The notes beneath the pieces are model-generated. The model was not told where the DNA came from and did not search any database. It worked only from the letters and a program-made list of their open reading frames with translations. The position numbers were made by a program, and so were the translations under genes. This document shows, one piece after another, positions 41,517 through 50,275 of a stretch of DNA of 52,549 bases. Numbering within the stretch: position 1 is the first letter of the stretch; each line of letters starts with the position of its first letter. The DNA is from Candidatus Omnitrophota bacterium (GTDB lineage: Bacteria; Omnitrophota; Gorgyraeia; Aquiviventales; Aquiviventaceae), in assembly GCA_023247255.1 (NCBI GenBank), contig JAHFGV010000016.1:1-52549 (forward strand), read 5' to 3'.

Positions 41517-43625
41517 ATGAGCGACGATGTTCTCAAGGAAATTCAAGCGTTGAGGGAAACGCTCAAATTCGTTCAGGATCGTATCGATCAACTTGAGCGA
41601 AGAGTCACGCACTTAATGCCAGCGGCTCCTCCGACCCCGAAGCCTACTCCAGCCGTGTTCAAGCCTGTGCCTGCTGTCATTCGGCCGAGTTCACCGCCTC
41701 CGTCTCAAATCACGATACCTTCTAAACCAGACCAGACTGAAACGCTCGAAACACGGATCGGGCGTGACTGGCTGAATCGGATTGGGATTACGAGCCTCGT
41801 ACTTGGGGTCGCTTTTTTCATCCTTTACACCTTCCAGTATCTGGGCCCGGCGATGAAGATTGCCACGGGGTTTGCCATCGCCGGTGGACTCATCGGATTA
41901 GGTGTGTGGTTGGAGCGACGGGCTTCACTGCGATGGTATGCCCTCGGGCTGATCGGCGGCGGCTGGGCGCTGCTCTACTTCACGACCTATGCCATGCATC
42001 ACCTGCCCAGGGTGCGCGTTCTTGACAGTGCCTGGATCGATTGGTTACTCCTGATGGGTGTCGCTGCGGGTGCGGTTTGGCACTCGCTGAAATATCGGTC
42101 GGAGACGATCACAGCCCTGGCTCTGCTCTTGGGCTTCATCACGACCTCGATCAGCAACGTCACCTATTTCACCTTGGCTTCTTCGGCGCTGCTCGTTGGA
42201 GCGCTCGCCTGGATCGTGGTGCGCATGCGCTGGCATAGGCTCTATCTCTATGGCGTGATCGCATCCTATGCGACGTACCTATTCTGGATCGATCCGCAGA
42301 TTCGGCTAAGCCTTATGGTGGCGATCAGGGTCGCCAACGTCGCAGAGGCGGAGTTCTGGCTCAAAGCGGGATTTGTCAGCCTCTACTGGGTGGCCTATAA
42401 CGCTGTTCTCCTCGCGTTGGACGAGAAAGAACTCAGGCAACGCAACGCGTTGCTGAGCGCTACACTGATCAACACGCTTCTATTTGTACAGACTGCTCTA
42501 TCCGGAATGGACCCGCTCTACCGGCAAGCGCGATACCTCTTCCTCCTGGTGGTTGGGGCAGCGTATGTGCTCTCAGAGCCCTTGGCAAAACGAAGGGCGT
42601 TGCCCACGATTGCTACTACACATCTGCTCTTGGGGCTCTCCCTGATGACGTTGGCGATCCCGCTCAAGCTCAGTGGTCGATGGGTCAGCTTCCTCTGGAC
42701 CGCTGAGGTTGCGTTCTTTGTGTGGATGGGGTTGCGCTATGCCCGCTGGTCCTATCGGCTGTTCGCGCTGGGGCTGGCGGTCATCATCTTCGGCCGCTTA
42801 TTGTTCTTGGATCTCTGGAATAGCCAAGCGATTGCGATCCTGAGTTGGTCTGTGCCGTGGCGCGCGCTGATCGGGTGCGTGGGCATTGGTTCGTTTGGCC
42901 TGGCGGCGGCGTGGTACCGATTGCCACAGCACCAGCAAGCCCTGAGGTCGATGGAATCCCAGGCGTTTCACCTGTACCTGTTTGCCTCAGCGATTCTCAT
43001 GTGGTTTCTCATCATGGTTGAGGCCAACGTCCGCTGGCTCTCAGCCGCATGGGCGGTAGAAGCTACCGGGACCGTCCTGCTGGGATTTTGGCTCAGGGAC
43101 AGAGCCGTGCGACTAATCGGCACGGTTGGATGTGGCGTCGTAGCCCTCTGGGTCGTTGGCTTGATGGTGTGGGTAGCGGGAGGGTATCCAGCCGAATGGA
43201 ACCCATGGGCGGCCTCAGGGGTCATTGCGCTCTTTTATGGGCTGAGCTGGCTTTACCGATCGCTTCCTACTGGCGACTCCTTCAAGTTGGAAAAATGGTT
43301 TCAGGATTTATACGCCGTCGGAGCGACGATTCTATTGACGGGCTTGTTGTGGCTTGAGATCAGTCGGCAGTGGCTTTCGGTCGCGTGGGCCGTTGAAGGA
43401 CTGGCGCTGGTCGCCGCTGGCTTTATCCTGCGGGATAAGGTCTTCAGGGTTTCTGGCCTTAGCGTTTTCGGATTGCTCGTCTTGAAGATCCTCTTCGTGG
43501 ACTTGGCTGGTGCCGAGACGATTTATCGGATTCTCTCGTTCATTGTGGCCGGCGTGATCCTACTGCTGGCCTCATTTGCCTATGCACGGTTCACCGGCAA
43601 GCTCGTACCCCCGAAGAGATCCTAG
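41517..43625 (+). CDS. DUF2339 multi-pass membrane protein
   Basis: A 702-residue protein. Residues 1-35 form a coiled coil (LKEIQALRETLKFVQDRIDQ), 36-75 a Pro-rich linker, and the rest ~18 or more transmembrane helices starting at DWLNRIGITSLVLGVAFFI. This is the DUF2339 architecture. The function of the family is not established. The C-terminal helices repeat a VAWAVEGLALVAAGFILRDK-like pattern (also AAWAVEATGTVLLGFWLRDR), an internal duplication visible in the sequence. Its place in the operon suggests a role in moving or sensing the lipid product. Confidence 0.85.
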   Translation: MSDDVLKEIQALRETLKFVQDRIDQLERRVTHLMPAAPPTPKPTPAVFKPVPAVIRPSSPPPSQITIPSKPDQTETLETRIGRDWLNRIGITSLVLGVAFFILYTFQYLGPAMKIATGFAIAGGLIGLGVWLERRASLRWYALGLIGGGWALLYFTTYAMHHLPRVRVLDSAWIDWLLLMGVAAGAVWHSLKYRSETITALALLLGFITTSISNVTYFTLASSALLVGALAWIVVRMRWHRLYLYGVIASYATYLFWIDPQIRLSLMVAIRVANVAEAEFWLKAGFVSLYWVAYNAVLLALDEKELRQRNALLSATLINTLLFVQTALSGMDPLYRQARYLFLLVVGAAYVLSEPLAKRRALPTIATTHLLLGLSLMTLAIPLKLSGRWVSFLWTAEVAFFVWMGLRYARWSYRLFALGLAVIIFGRLLFLDLWNSQAIAILSWSVPWRALIGCVGIGSFGLAAAWYRLPQHQQALRSMESQAFHLYLFASAILMWFLIMVEANVRWLSAAWAVEATGTVLLGFWLRDRAVRLIGTVGCGVVALWVVGLMVWVAGGYPAEWNPWAASGVIALFYGLSWLYRSLPTGDSFKLEKWFQDLYAVGATILLTGLLWLEISRQWLSVAWAVEGLALVAAGFILRDKVFRVSGLSVFGLLVLKILFVDLAGAETIYRILSFIVAGVILLLASFAYARFTGKLVPPKRS

Positions 43626-43630
43626 CAGCG

Positions 43631-44368
43631 ATGGAGCGTCTGCCGCATCAGGTTGCTACCGCTGATGGCATCCAGATCTCCTTTGACCTCTACCAAGAGG
43701 CCGGGAGAGATGCGGTCATCGTCATCTGCCCAGGGTTCTTCCAGAGTAAAGAGACGCCGACCTTCCAGCGTCTGGCAAGTACCCTATCGAGCGACTACGA
43801 CGTGGTGTGTATGGACTTTCGTGGACATGGCCGTTCATCAGGGAACTTTGCGTTTTCCGCCTACGAGCAGGCGGACCTTGATGCTGTGCTGGATTGGGTT
43901 CGTGAGCGGTACACGAGAATCGGCATCCTGGGATTTTCCTTGGGTGCCGCAACGGCCATCAACGTCGCTAGTCATCGAAACGGCATCCACACGCTGATCA
44001 CCGTGAGCGCCCCAAGCGTCTTCGAAGAGATCGAGTTCAAGTTCTGGACTCCGGAGGCCATTAAGACGGGGATTCGCGGCTTGGAGCTGGGCGCTGGCTT
44101 TAGACCGGGTAATCTCTGGGCAAAGAAAGAACGCCCGATCGACAATATTAAGAGAATCACACCGGTCCCCATCCTGCTGATGCATGGCACGCATGACCCG
44201 ATTGTCTCGCACCACCATAGCGAGCGTTTATACCAAGAAGCCGGCGAACCGAAACGGCTCATCCTCATCGAGGGTGGAGGCCATGCCGAGGAGTTGTTTC
44301 GGCGCCTCCCAGACCAGTTTCTACCACCGATTCAAGAATGGCTCAAGATGACGTTTGCCGATCGATGA
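43631..44368 (+). CDS. Alpha/beta hydrolase
   Basis: A 245-residue soluble hydrolase: VIVICPGFFQSK, MDFRGHGRSSG, nucleophile elbow GFSLGAA, acid MHGTHDPIV and histidine EGGGHAEEL. It is a compact serine hydrolase of the type acting on esters or thioesters and could serve as an editing thioesterase for the carrier proteins, though this is only inference. It begins five bases after the DUF2339 gene and overlaps the next hydrolase gene by ATGA. Confidence 0.85.
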   Translation: MERLPHQVATADGIQISFDLYQEAGRDAVIVICPGFFQSKETPTFQRLASTLSSDYDVVCMDFRGHGRSSGNFAFSAYEQADLDAVLDWVRERYTRIGILGFSLGAATAINVASHRNGIHTLITVSAPSVFEEIEFKFWTPEAIKTGIRGLELGAGFRPGNLWAKKERPIDNIKRITPVPILLMHGTHDPIVSHHHSERLYQEAGEPKRLILIEGGGHAEELFRRLPDQFLPPIQEWLKMTFADR

Positions 44369-45234
44369 CACGTACTGATCAGCCACTAGATCCGGCTCGT
44401 CGCCATCACTCGGATGGGTTTTTTGAAGTGTGCAAGGCCCACGCGCTGTACTACCAGCGATGGGACGCTTGTGATGGCGCGCCTATCCTCATCGTCCACG
44501 GTGGCGGAGAACATTCGGGCCGATACGCTCAGACAATCGTTCGATTGGTCCGGGAAGGCTATACGGTCCATACCTTCGATCTTCCGGGTCATGGACGATC
44601 GCCCGGCAAGCGAGGGCACATCCCCCATTTTGATCAGTACGTCCAATCGGTCCAACAGTTTTTGGTGCAGGTGATCGAGCGCGATCATTTTCAGAAACCG
44701 ATTCTGCTTGGCCACAGCCTGGGTGGACTCATCGCCACTTTTTTTGCCATCCAGCATCCTGAAAGAATTCGGTGTTTGGTACTTTCCTCTCCCTTATGGG
44801 GACTCAGTGTTGCTGTCCCCTGGTGGAAGCGTCTGATCGCGCATTTGCTATCTCCCATCTGGCCTTCACTAACTATGGAACGTCCCCGGCTGGGTAAGGA
44901 TGCCTTGTCTCACGATCCTCAGGTGGGCATTGACTATCTCGCGGATCCCTGGGTGCATTTTCGAGCGAGTGTGCGTCTGTATACGGAGCTTCAGAATCGG
45001 TTTAGGGAACTTCCCCGTGTTCTTCTCCAGCTTCGCGTTCCGCTTTTGGTGCTTCAAGCGGGTGATGACAAGATTGCCTCTGCGGAGGCAGTCAAAAACC
45101 TGTTTCCCTTGGTGGCATCAGACTCCAAGCGTCTGATCGTTTATGAAGGGTTTTATCACGAAGTGTTGAACGAGGTGGAAAAGGAACGCGTGTTCCAGGA
45201 TCTTATTCTGTGGCTTCGACAGAAAATGGGCTAG
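44365..45234 (+). CDS. Alpha/beta hydrolase (monoacylglycerol lipase-like), last gene of the operon
   Basis: A 289-residue hydrolase of the same lysophospholipase class as the 35552 gene: LIVHGGGEHSGRY, FDLPGHGRSPGKRG, GHSLGGLIATF, LQAGDDKIAS and YEGFYHEVLNE supply oxyanion, Ser, Asp and His elements. The two are similar in motif order and length and may be ancient duplicates. ATG 44365 overlaps the stop of the previous gene. It is followed by a terminator-like inverted repeat, which marks the end of the long run. Confidence 0.87.
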   Translation: MTRTDQPLDPARRHHSDGFFEVCKAHALYYQRWDACDGAPILIVHGGGEHSGRYAQTIVRLVREGYTVHTFDLPGHGRSPGKRGHIPHFDQYVQSVQQFLVQVIERDHFQKPILLGHSLGGLIATFFAIQHPERIRCLVLSSPLWGLSVAVPWWKRLIAHLLSPIWPSLTMERPRLGKDALSHDPQVGIDYLADPWVHFRASVRLYTELQNRFRELPRVLLQLRVPLLVLQAGDDKIASAEAVKNLFPLVASDSKRLIVYEGFYHEVLNEVEKERVFQDLILWLRQKMG

Positions 45235-45240
45235 CAGGCT

Positions 45241-45354
45241 GCGGAAAAAGCCCGCAGCGCTCAAGGCTCGAGGGAAGAACAGGCTTCTCGACGATGAGCG
45301 AATCGTTCCCTGGAGCCTCCAGCCTAGAGCCTTGAGCCAAGACGGGTTTTTCGG
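45241..45354 (+). terminator. Long inverted repeat and terminator at the end of the operon
   Basis: GCTCAAGGCTCGAGG (45259-45273) pairs with CCTAGAGCCTTGAGC (45323-45337) with one mismatch. Outside it AAAAAGCCCG and CGGGTTTTT form the outer stem ending in a T-run at 45347-45351. Together they form a long hairpin with intrinsic-terminator character directly after the last hydrolase gene. Confidence 0.65.
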
Positions 45355-45393
45355 TTAGCCAGGAGGATCGGTTTTGAAACAAGGAGTAGCCCA

Positions 45394-45882
45394 ATGCCAA
45401 ATTTAGAGTCGTTCCCGTTGGTCTTCGAGGTACGGGATTATGAATGCGATCTTCAGGGAATCGTCAACAACGCGGTTTACCAACATTATCTGGAACATGC
45501 GCGCCACCAGTTTTTGAAACGACACGGCTTTAACTTCGCCCAGCTCGCAAAGAGGGGAATCAACCTAGTGGTCGTGCGCGCGGAAGTCGATTACAAGTTC
45601 CCTCTGGTCAGTGGAGACGTTTTTGTTGTCGAATCCCGCTTGGTACGCCTGAGTCTTGTGCGGTTTGCATTCCTCCAAGACATCTTTCGCCCGCCGGATC
45701 GTAAGCTGATTCTGAAGGCTCGGGTGGTTTGCGCGGCGATGGACAAAATCGGAAAGCCCATCGTTCCAAAAGTTCTGGAGCCCTTGTTCCAAGCTGCCTC
45801 GGATCTAAAAAAACGTAATTCTTTGATCGGAAAGATTCCGCTTTGCCGTCTTCTCGCCACTGACAACCAGGAACTGCCTTGA
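45394..45882 (+). CDS. Hotdog-fold acyl-CoA thioesterase (4HBT/YbgC type)
   Basis: A 162-residue hotdog protein. The catalytic loop DYECDLQGIVNNAVYQHYLE matches the YbgC/4-hydroxybenzoyl-CoA thioesterase pattern with the Asp at DLQG, then VVRAEVDYKFPLVSGD. It hydrolyses acyl-CoA or acyl-ACP thioesters. It follows the terminator-like repeat, so it is probably transcribed on its own, although a role in the lipid pathway upstream is possible. The start is ATG 45394, with AAGGAG 11 bases upstream. Confidence 0.88.
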   Translation: MPNLESFPLVFEVRDYECDLQGIVNNAVYQHYLEHARHQFLKRHGFNFAQLAKRGINLVVVRAEVDYKFPLVSGDVFVVESRLVRLSLVRFAFLQDIFRPPDRKLILKARVVCAAMDKIGKPIVPKVLEPLFQAASDLKKRNSLIGKIPLCRLLATDNQELP

Positions 45883-46005
45883 TGAGACAGGGATGCTGTG
45901 GTACCCTATCTCTCCAACGGGGGGAGGGTCGTTTCTATGGGGTGAAAAAGGGGTGAAACACTCCGAGGGATTTTTAGCCGGCAAAAGAAAAGGAGGTTAT
46001 GAGCC

Positions 46006-46461
46006 ATGAAGATACGGGGAACTGCGATTCGAATAGGGGCCTTAGGACTGCTGATGGGCTTGACCTTTAGGGTGGCTGTTGCTGAGGAAGTCGTGCAACC
46101 CGACTCCGCTCAGACTCCGGCTGGGGCGGAAGCCCAGCAGCCCGTTGAGGAAACGGAATTCGCCTACGGCGATGTGACCAGCGTTTCGGATATGGCGTTG
46201 GTGGTCAACCAGTATGACTACACCACCGGTGAAATGAAGGATATGTCCTATGCCGTGGGGTCTGATGTGTCGCTTACCAATGTGAATGCAATCGGCGAGA
46301 TCGCTGTCGGCGACGCGGTCGATGTTGAATATGTTAAGAAAGACGGTAAGAACGTAGCCGTAGCCATTATGGTAGAAAAGTATTCCCCGGATGAAGAACT
46401 CACCCAAGAGGATACAACGGCCGAGCAAGCGCCCACGAATTCCATTCCCACGCTTCAATAG
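46006..46461 (+). CDS. Small exported protein, unknown
   Basis: A 151-residue protein with a signal peptide ending FRVAVA before EEVVQPD. The mature part has a Gln/Pro/Glu-rich linker and then a compact beta domain, FAYGDVTSVSDMALVVNQYD to AVGDAVDVEYVKKDGKNVA, resembling small periplasmic DUF5666-type beta-barrel proteins, and an acidic tail. AAAGGAGG lies about nine bases before the ATG. Upstream (45883-46005) I see no gene. Its function is unknown. Confidence 0.7.
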   Translation: MKIRGTAIRIGALGLLMGLTFRVAVAEEVVQPDSAQTPAGAEAQQPVEETEFAYGDVTSVSDMALVVNQYDYTTGEMKDMSYAVGSDVSLTNVNAIGEIAVGDAVDVEYVKKDGKNVAVAIMVEKYSPDEELTQEDTTAEQAPTNSIPTLQ

Positions 46462-46522
46462 GATTCAATGGGACGTCCGGTTAAGGCGCTTTTTTAGGAT
46501 CGACGTGTCAGGAGTGGACACA

Positions 46523-47104
46523 ATGGCACTGACCCCTTCAACGATGCTAGCACTTGGCAGCAAGGCTGCGGATTTTAACCTGCCGGACGTCGTTTCAGGA
46601 AAGAAGGTTTCATTGAGCAGTTTCACCGGCAAGCGCGCTGTTGTGGTTATGTTCATCTGCAGGCACTGCCCTTATGTCCAGCATGTCCAGCAAGGATTGG
46701 CAAGGTTGGGTAGGGACTACGCCAGCAAGGACGTTGGCTTCGTCGCTATCAGCGCTAACGATGTCCAAAATTATCCGGATGACTCCCCGGAGAATCTCAA
46801 GAAGATGGCTCAGGAGTTGAACTTCACTTTTGCTTTCTGCTACGACGAAAGCCAAGAGGTAGCCAAGGCCTACAGCGCGGCTTGCACCCCGGATTTCTTC
46901 GTCTTCGATGCCAACCGAACGCTTGTCTATCGGGGGCAGCTCGACGACAGCCGACCGGGAAACGGAAAGCCTGTTACGGGGCGGGATTTGCGCGACGCGA
47001 TGGATGCTGTTTTGGCGAATCGTCCCGTTAGAGCGGATCAACGACCCAGCTTGGGCTGCAACATTAAATGGAAGCCGGGTCGTGAACCGGTCCATGCGCG
47101 GTGA
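46523..47104 (+). CDS. Thioredoxin-fold (AhpC/TSA-like) protein
   Basis: A 193-residue thioredoxin-like protein with GSKAADFNLPDVVSGKKVSL and active-site region FICRHCPYVQHV (CxxC), then YSAACTPDFFVFDANRTLVYRGQLDD, the cis-Pro region. It belongs to the cytoplasmic CxHCPYV-type thioredoxin family proteins of unknown redox partner. AGGAG lies eight bases before ATG 46523; the frame opens upstream to 46391, but that stretch overlaps the previous gene and is not conserved. Confidence 0.87.
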   Translation: MALTPSTMLALGSKAADFNLPDVVSGKKVSLSSFTGKRAVVVMFICRHCPYVQHVQQGLARLGRDYASKDVGFVAISANDVQNYPDDSPENLKKMAQELNFTFAFCYDESQEVAKAYSAACTPDFFVFDANRTLVYRGQLDDSRPGNGKPVTGRDLRDAMDAVLANRPVRADQRPSLGCNIKWKPGREPVHAR

Positions 47105-47129
47105 TTCGCTCCTCAGCAGCAGGCTCATC

Positions 47130-47155
47130 GGCAGCAGGAGGATTAACCTACTGCC
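47130..47155. repeat. Short hairpin between genes
   Basis: GGCAGCAGG (47130-47138) and CCTACTGCC (47147-47155) form a 9-bp stem with one mismatch around an 8-base loop; CTACTGC words recur to 47200. No T-run follows, so it is not a convincing terminator. Confidence 0.45.
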
Positions 47156-47229
47156 GAGAGCCAGATGTTTACTGTCGTTCGCTTACTGCCTACTGCGAAG
47201 CGACGACAAATAGCTGGGTATAGCCATCC

Positions 47230-47487
47230 ATGTTTGGCAAGTTCCAAGACTTGATGAAACAGTGGCAGGCCGTGCAGCGGATCATGAAAGATGAGTCCTT
47301 TCGGTCTCTCGTGCGCCATCCCAAGATCCAGGCGCTGCTGAGCGATCCTGCGGTCCTCGAAGCTTTCAAGAGCAAGGATTTCGTCAAGATCGCGCAACAT
47401 CCGAAAGTGCTCTCCTTGATGCAAGATCCTGAACTTGCCCCCTTGCTTGCTCAGGTACCTTCCAAAGTGAAAGACAATTCCACATAA
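47230..47487 (+). CDS. Small STI1-like helical protein
   Basis: An 85-residue all-helical protein with two repeats of the form HPKIQALLSDPAVLEAF / HPKVLSLMQDPELAPLL, like the DP (STI1) motifs of co-chaperones. It has no signal peptide or membrane helix. It lies 10 bp before tatD and is probably co-transcribed with it. I know of no assigned function; the repeat similarity is visual only. Confidence 0.65.
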   Translation: MFGKFQDLMKQWQAVQRIMKDESFRSLVRHPKIQALLSDPAVLEAFKSKDFVKIAQHPKVLSLMQDPELAPLLAQVPSKVKDNST

Positions 47488-47497
47488 CCCTTCCGTT

Positions 47498-48319
47498 ATG
47501 GAGGACGCATTTCGCGAAGCGAAATTTGTGGATACCCACTGCCATCTGGATTACGAGCCCCTCTTTGAGTCTGTGGAGGCTGTTCTTCATCGGGCGCATG
47601 CGGTCGGGGTAGAGCAGTGTGTAAGCGTTGGGACAGATCTCAAGACGAGTCAGACGAGCGTTGCCTTGGCCCATCGATTCCCCAGGGTACGAGCCGCAGT
47701 GGGATTTCATCCCCACGAGGCACACATGCTGACCGAGGATGTCTTGGCGGCTATCGATGATCTGGCGGCTGATCCTGTAGTCGTGGCCATCGGTGAGGTA
47801 GGGCTGGACTACCATCGAACAGCCGAACACGCTACAGCCCAGCAGCGTGCGTTGCGCCGTTTTGTGGCGATTGCCCAGCGACGAGGATTGCCGCTGATCC
47901 TTCATTGCCGAGACGCTTACCAGGGGCTTCTGGAGCTGCTTGAAGATGCCGCCAAAGACTCGTTGCCAGGAGTGATCCACTGCGCCTCAGGCCCTAGTTC
48001 CTTCATCCAGCAAGCGCTGGCGCTGGGACTCCATGTTTCATTTGCAGGGAATGTAACCTTTCGTAATGCCCAGGCCATCAGGAATCTGGTACCCTGTGTT
48101 CCGGATGATCGGTTGCTCATTGAAACCGACGCCCCCTTCTTAGCGCCTGAGCCGATGCGCGGAAAACCCAACGAGCCCGCCTATGTCGCGCACACCGCAG
48201 CCTATTTGGCGCGGCTACGAGGCGTCGGTGTTGAGGCTTTAGGGCAAATGACGACGCGTAACGCTCGCCAGTTGTTCCGGCTCTTTGAGCCACTCTGCCA
48301 ACCACGAGGTAACTTTTGA
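47498..48319 (+). CDS. tatD: TatD-family deoxyribonuclease
   Basis: A 273-residue TIM-barrel metal-dependent hydrolase: VDTHCHLD, AVGFHPHEAH, AIGEVGLDYHR, LILHCRDA, GVIHCASG and LIETDAPFLAPEPMRGKPNEP carry the two-metal ligands. TatD enzymes are 3'-5' exonucleases in DNA repair and RNA turnover. Length and motif order are standard. The stop is one base before the serC start codon. Confidence 0.93.
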   Translation: MEDAFREAKFVDTHCHLDYEPLFESVEAVLHRAHAVGVEQCVSVGTDLKTSQTSVALAHRFPRVRAAVGFHPHEAHMLTEDVLAAIDDLAADPVVVAIGEVGLDYHRTAEHATAQQRALRRFVAIAQRRGLPLILHCRDAYQGLLELLEDAAKDSLPGVIHCASGPSSFIQQALALGLHVSFAGNVTFRNAQAIRNLVPCVPDDRLLIETDAPFLAPEPMRGKPNEPAYVAHTAAYLARLRGVGVEALGQMTTRNARQLFRLFEPLCQPRGNF

Positions 48320-48320
48320 A

Positions 48321-49436
48321 ATGACACGCGCATGGAACTTTGGTGCAGGGCCTGCGATGTTGCCGCAGGAAGTTCTCCAGCAAGCGCAGCAGCAGCTTCT
48401 CGACTATCAAGGAAGTGGCATGTCCATTCTCGAGTCGAGCCATCGCGGCAAGGCCTATGAGGCGGTTCATCAAGAAGCCCAGGCAAATCTGCGCGAGCTC
48501 ATGGCAATTCCGGAGGATTACGCGGTCCTGTTTCTGCAAGGGGGCGCGACCCTGCAATTCGCCATGGTTCCGATGAACTTGTTAGGGAAGAATCAGGTCG
48601 CTGACTACACCCATTCGGGTGCCTGGGCGGCCAAAGCGATTGACGAGGCCAAGCGGATCGGATCTGTGCATCTGGCTGCGGATACCTCGGCGGTTCGTCC
48701 CGCGAGGGTTCCCCTGCCTGCTGAGCTGGCACTGACACCCGGGGCCGCTTATCTGCACATCACCTCCAACGAGACCATCGCTGGCACTCAATGGAAGACC
48801 TTCCCGAATACGCAGGAGCCTTTAGTAGCGGATATGTCCTCAGACATTCTGTCCCGCCCGATTGATGTGAAGGCTTTTGGCCTGATCTACGCAGGCGCGC
48901 AGAAGAATCTCGGGCCAGCCGGCGTGACTGTCGTGATCATCCGCAAGGATTTGGCCCAGCGTGTCGGCGATTCCATTGCGATGTTTCTTCGCTACGCGAC
49001 CCATATCAAGGAAAATTCCCTGTATAACACCCCTGCTTGTTTTGCGGTGTATCTGTTGATGCTCTTTACGCGATGGCTGATCAAACAGGGGGGTGTCTCG
49101 GCCATTTCCAAGCGCAATCAGGAGAAAGCCTCCAGGCTCTACGCCGCCATCGACGGATCGTCATTCTATCGAGGGATCGCCCATACCGACCATCGCTCCC
49201 AGATGAACGTCACGTTCCGTCTGCCCACCGAGGAACTCGAAGCCGAATTTGTCCGCGAGGCTTCGGCTTGTGGACTCAAAGGGCTTCAAGGGCACCGCTC
49301 CGCCGGAGGGATCCGTGCGTCGCTCTACAATGCCATGCCCATAGAGGGTGTCGATGCCTTGATCGAATGGATGAAGGATTTTGAGCAACGACAAGGTAAG
49401 GTTCGGTTCGCCGGAAAATCTCAGGAGGTCGCATGA
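48321..49436 (+). CDS. serC: Phosphoserine aminotransferase
   Basis: A 371-residue SerC (class V aminotransferase): NFGAGPAMLP at the start, SILESSHRGKAYE, LFLQGGATLQFAMVPMN, the PLP lysine in YAGAQKNLGPAG, and C-terminal GLKGLQGHRSAGGIRASLYNA. It converts 3-phosphohydroxypyruvate to phosphoserine with glutamate as amino donor. ATG 48321 is chosen; the frame to 48285 lies inside tatD. Its end overlaps the bcp start (ATGA). Confidence 0.95.
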   Translation: MTRAWNFGAGPAMLPQEVLQQAQQQLLDYQGSGMSILESSHRGKAYEAVHQEAQANLRELMAIPEDYAVLFLQGGATLQFAMVPMNLLGKNQVADYTHSGAWAAKAIDEAKRIGSVHLAADTSAVRPARVPLPAELALTPGAAYLHITSNETIAGTQWKTFPNTQEPLVADMSSDILSRPIDVKAFGLIYAGAQKNLGPAGVTVVIIRKDLAQRVGDSIAMFLRYATHIKENSLYNTPACFAVYLLMLFTRWLIKQGGVSAISKRNQEKASRLYAAIDGSSFYRGIAHTDHRSQMNVTFRLPTEELEAEFVREASACGLKGLQGHRSAGGIRASLYNAMPIEGVDALIEWMKDFEQRQGKVRFAGKSQEVA

Positions 49437-49990
49437 ACCCGTTCCTCGTAAGATCACGATCCCAGACAAAGCAAGCCCGCGCTGCCGCTTCCAAAGGACG
49501 CACGGCGCATCCGGAATCCGGCAAAGAGGTTGCCCACGCCCTCCAAGTGGGTCAATTGGCGCCGGATGTTCCAATCGTGGATGATCGGGGACGCCAAGTT
49601 CGGTTGTCCGAGTTTCGGGGAAAGAAAGTGGTGTTGTATTTTTATCCTAAAGACGACACACCCGGTTGCACCAAAGAGGCCTGCGCGTTTCGTGACGGTC
49701 TTCAGAAAATTCAGGCCAGCAAAGCCCTGGTCTTGGGCGTGAGTATGGATTCCGTGAGTTCCCACCAGGCGTTTAAGGCCAAGTACCGCTTGAGCTTTCC
49801 ATTACTCAGCGACGGCGACAAGCGACTCGCCAACGCCTATGGCGTATGGAAAGAGCGTTCGCTCTACGGGCGCACCTTCATGGGCATCGAGCGGACGACA
49901 TTCATCATTGATGAAGCGGGTAAGATCGCCCGTATCTTTCCACGGGTGAAGGTGGATGGCCATTTGGATGAAGTCCTCGCCGCGTTGTAA
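49433..49990 (+). CDS. bcp: Bcp-type peroxiredoxin
   Basis: A 185-residue thiol peroxidase. Residues ~38-185 are a normal Bcp: LAPDVPIVDDRGRQVRLSEF, YFYPKDDTPGCTKEACAFRD with peroxidatic Cys and a resolving Cys five residues later, FPLLSDGD, TFIIDEAGKIARIFP. The first ~35 residues (Arg/Lys/Ala-rich) are an extension not typical of the family, so the true start might be further in. It reduces peroxides at the expense of thioredoxin. Confidence 0.92.
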   Translation: MNPFLVRSRSQTKQARAAASKGRTAHPESGKEVAHALQVGQLAPDVPIVDDRGRQVRLSEFRGKKVVLYFYPKDDTPGCTKEACAFRDGLQKIQASKALVLGVSMDSVSSHQAFKAKYRLSFPLLSDGDKRLANAYGVWKERSLYGRTFMGIERTTFIIDEAGKIARIFPRVKVDGHLDEVLAAL

Positions 49991-49996
49991 GCATTC

Positions 49997-50192
49997 TGTG
50001 TCATGTTTCATGAGTCACGTGTTATGGAACGACGGCAGATATTGGAAGTTTTTTAGGTTCTTCCGGCTTTGCAGTGGGTAAAAGGAACAACACTTCCCTC
50101 TCCCTTTTCAGGGAGAGGGGGAAGAATGCCCATATATCCCGGAAGCGCCGTTTTTTATGACACATAACACATGACTCATGAAACATGACACA
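49997..50192. repeat. 196-bp fold-back with 30-bp inverted arms
   Basis: The arms 49997-50026 (begins TGTGTCATGTTTCATGAGTC) and 50163-50192 are reverse complements at 29 of 30 positions. Nested inside is a 12-bp stem, CTTCCCTCTCCC (50093-50104) with its near complement at 50111-50124. It follows bcp directly and contains no ORF. It resembles the 981-1083 repeat in design (word-like arms) but not in sequence. Confidence 0.85.
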
Positions 50193-50275
50193 ATCCTCAT
50201 TACTTCTCTTGGAATAGGACACAACACTCGATCGACGCGTTGGCTATTTTTGCAAAAGCCCAGTTAGAGGTTTCT

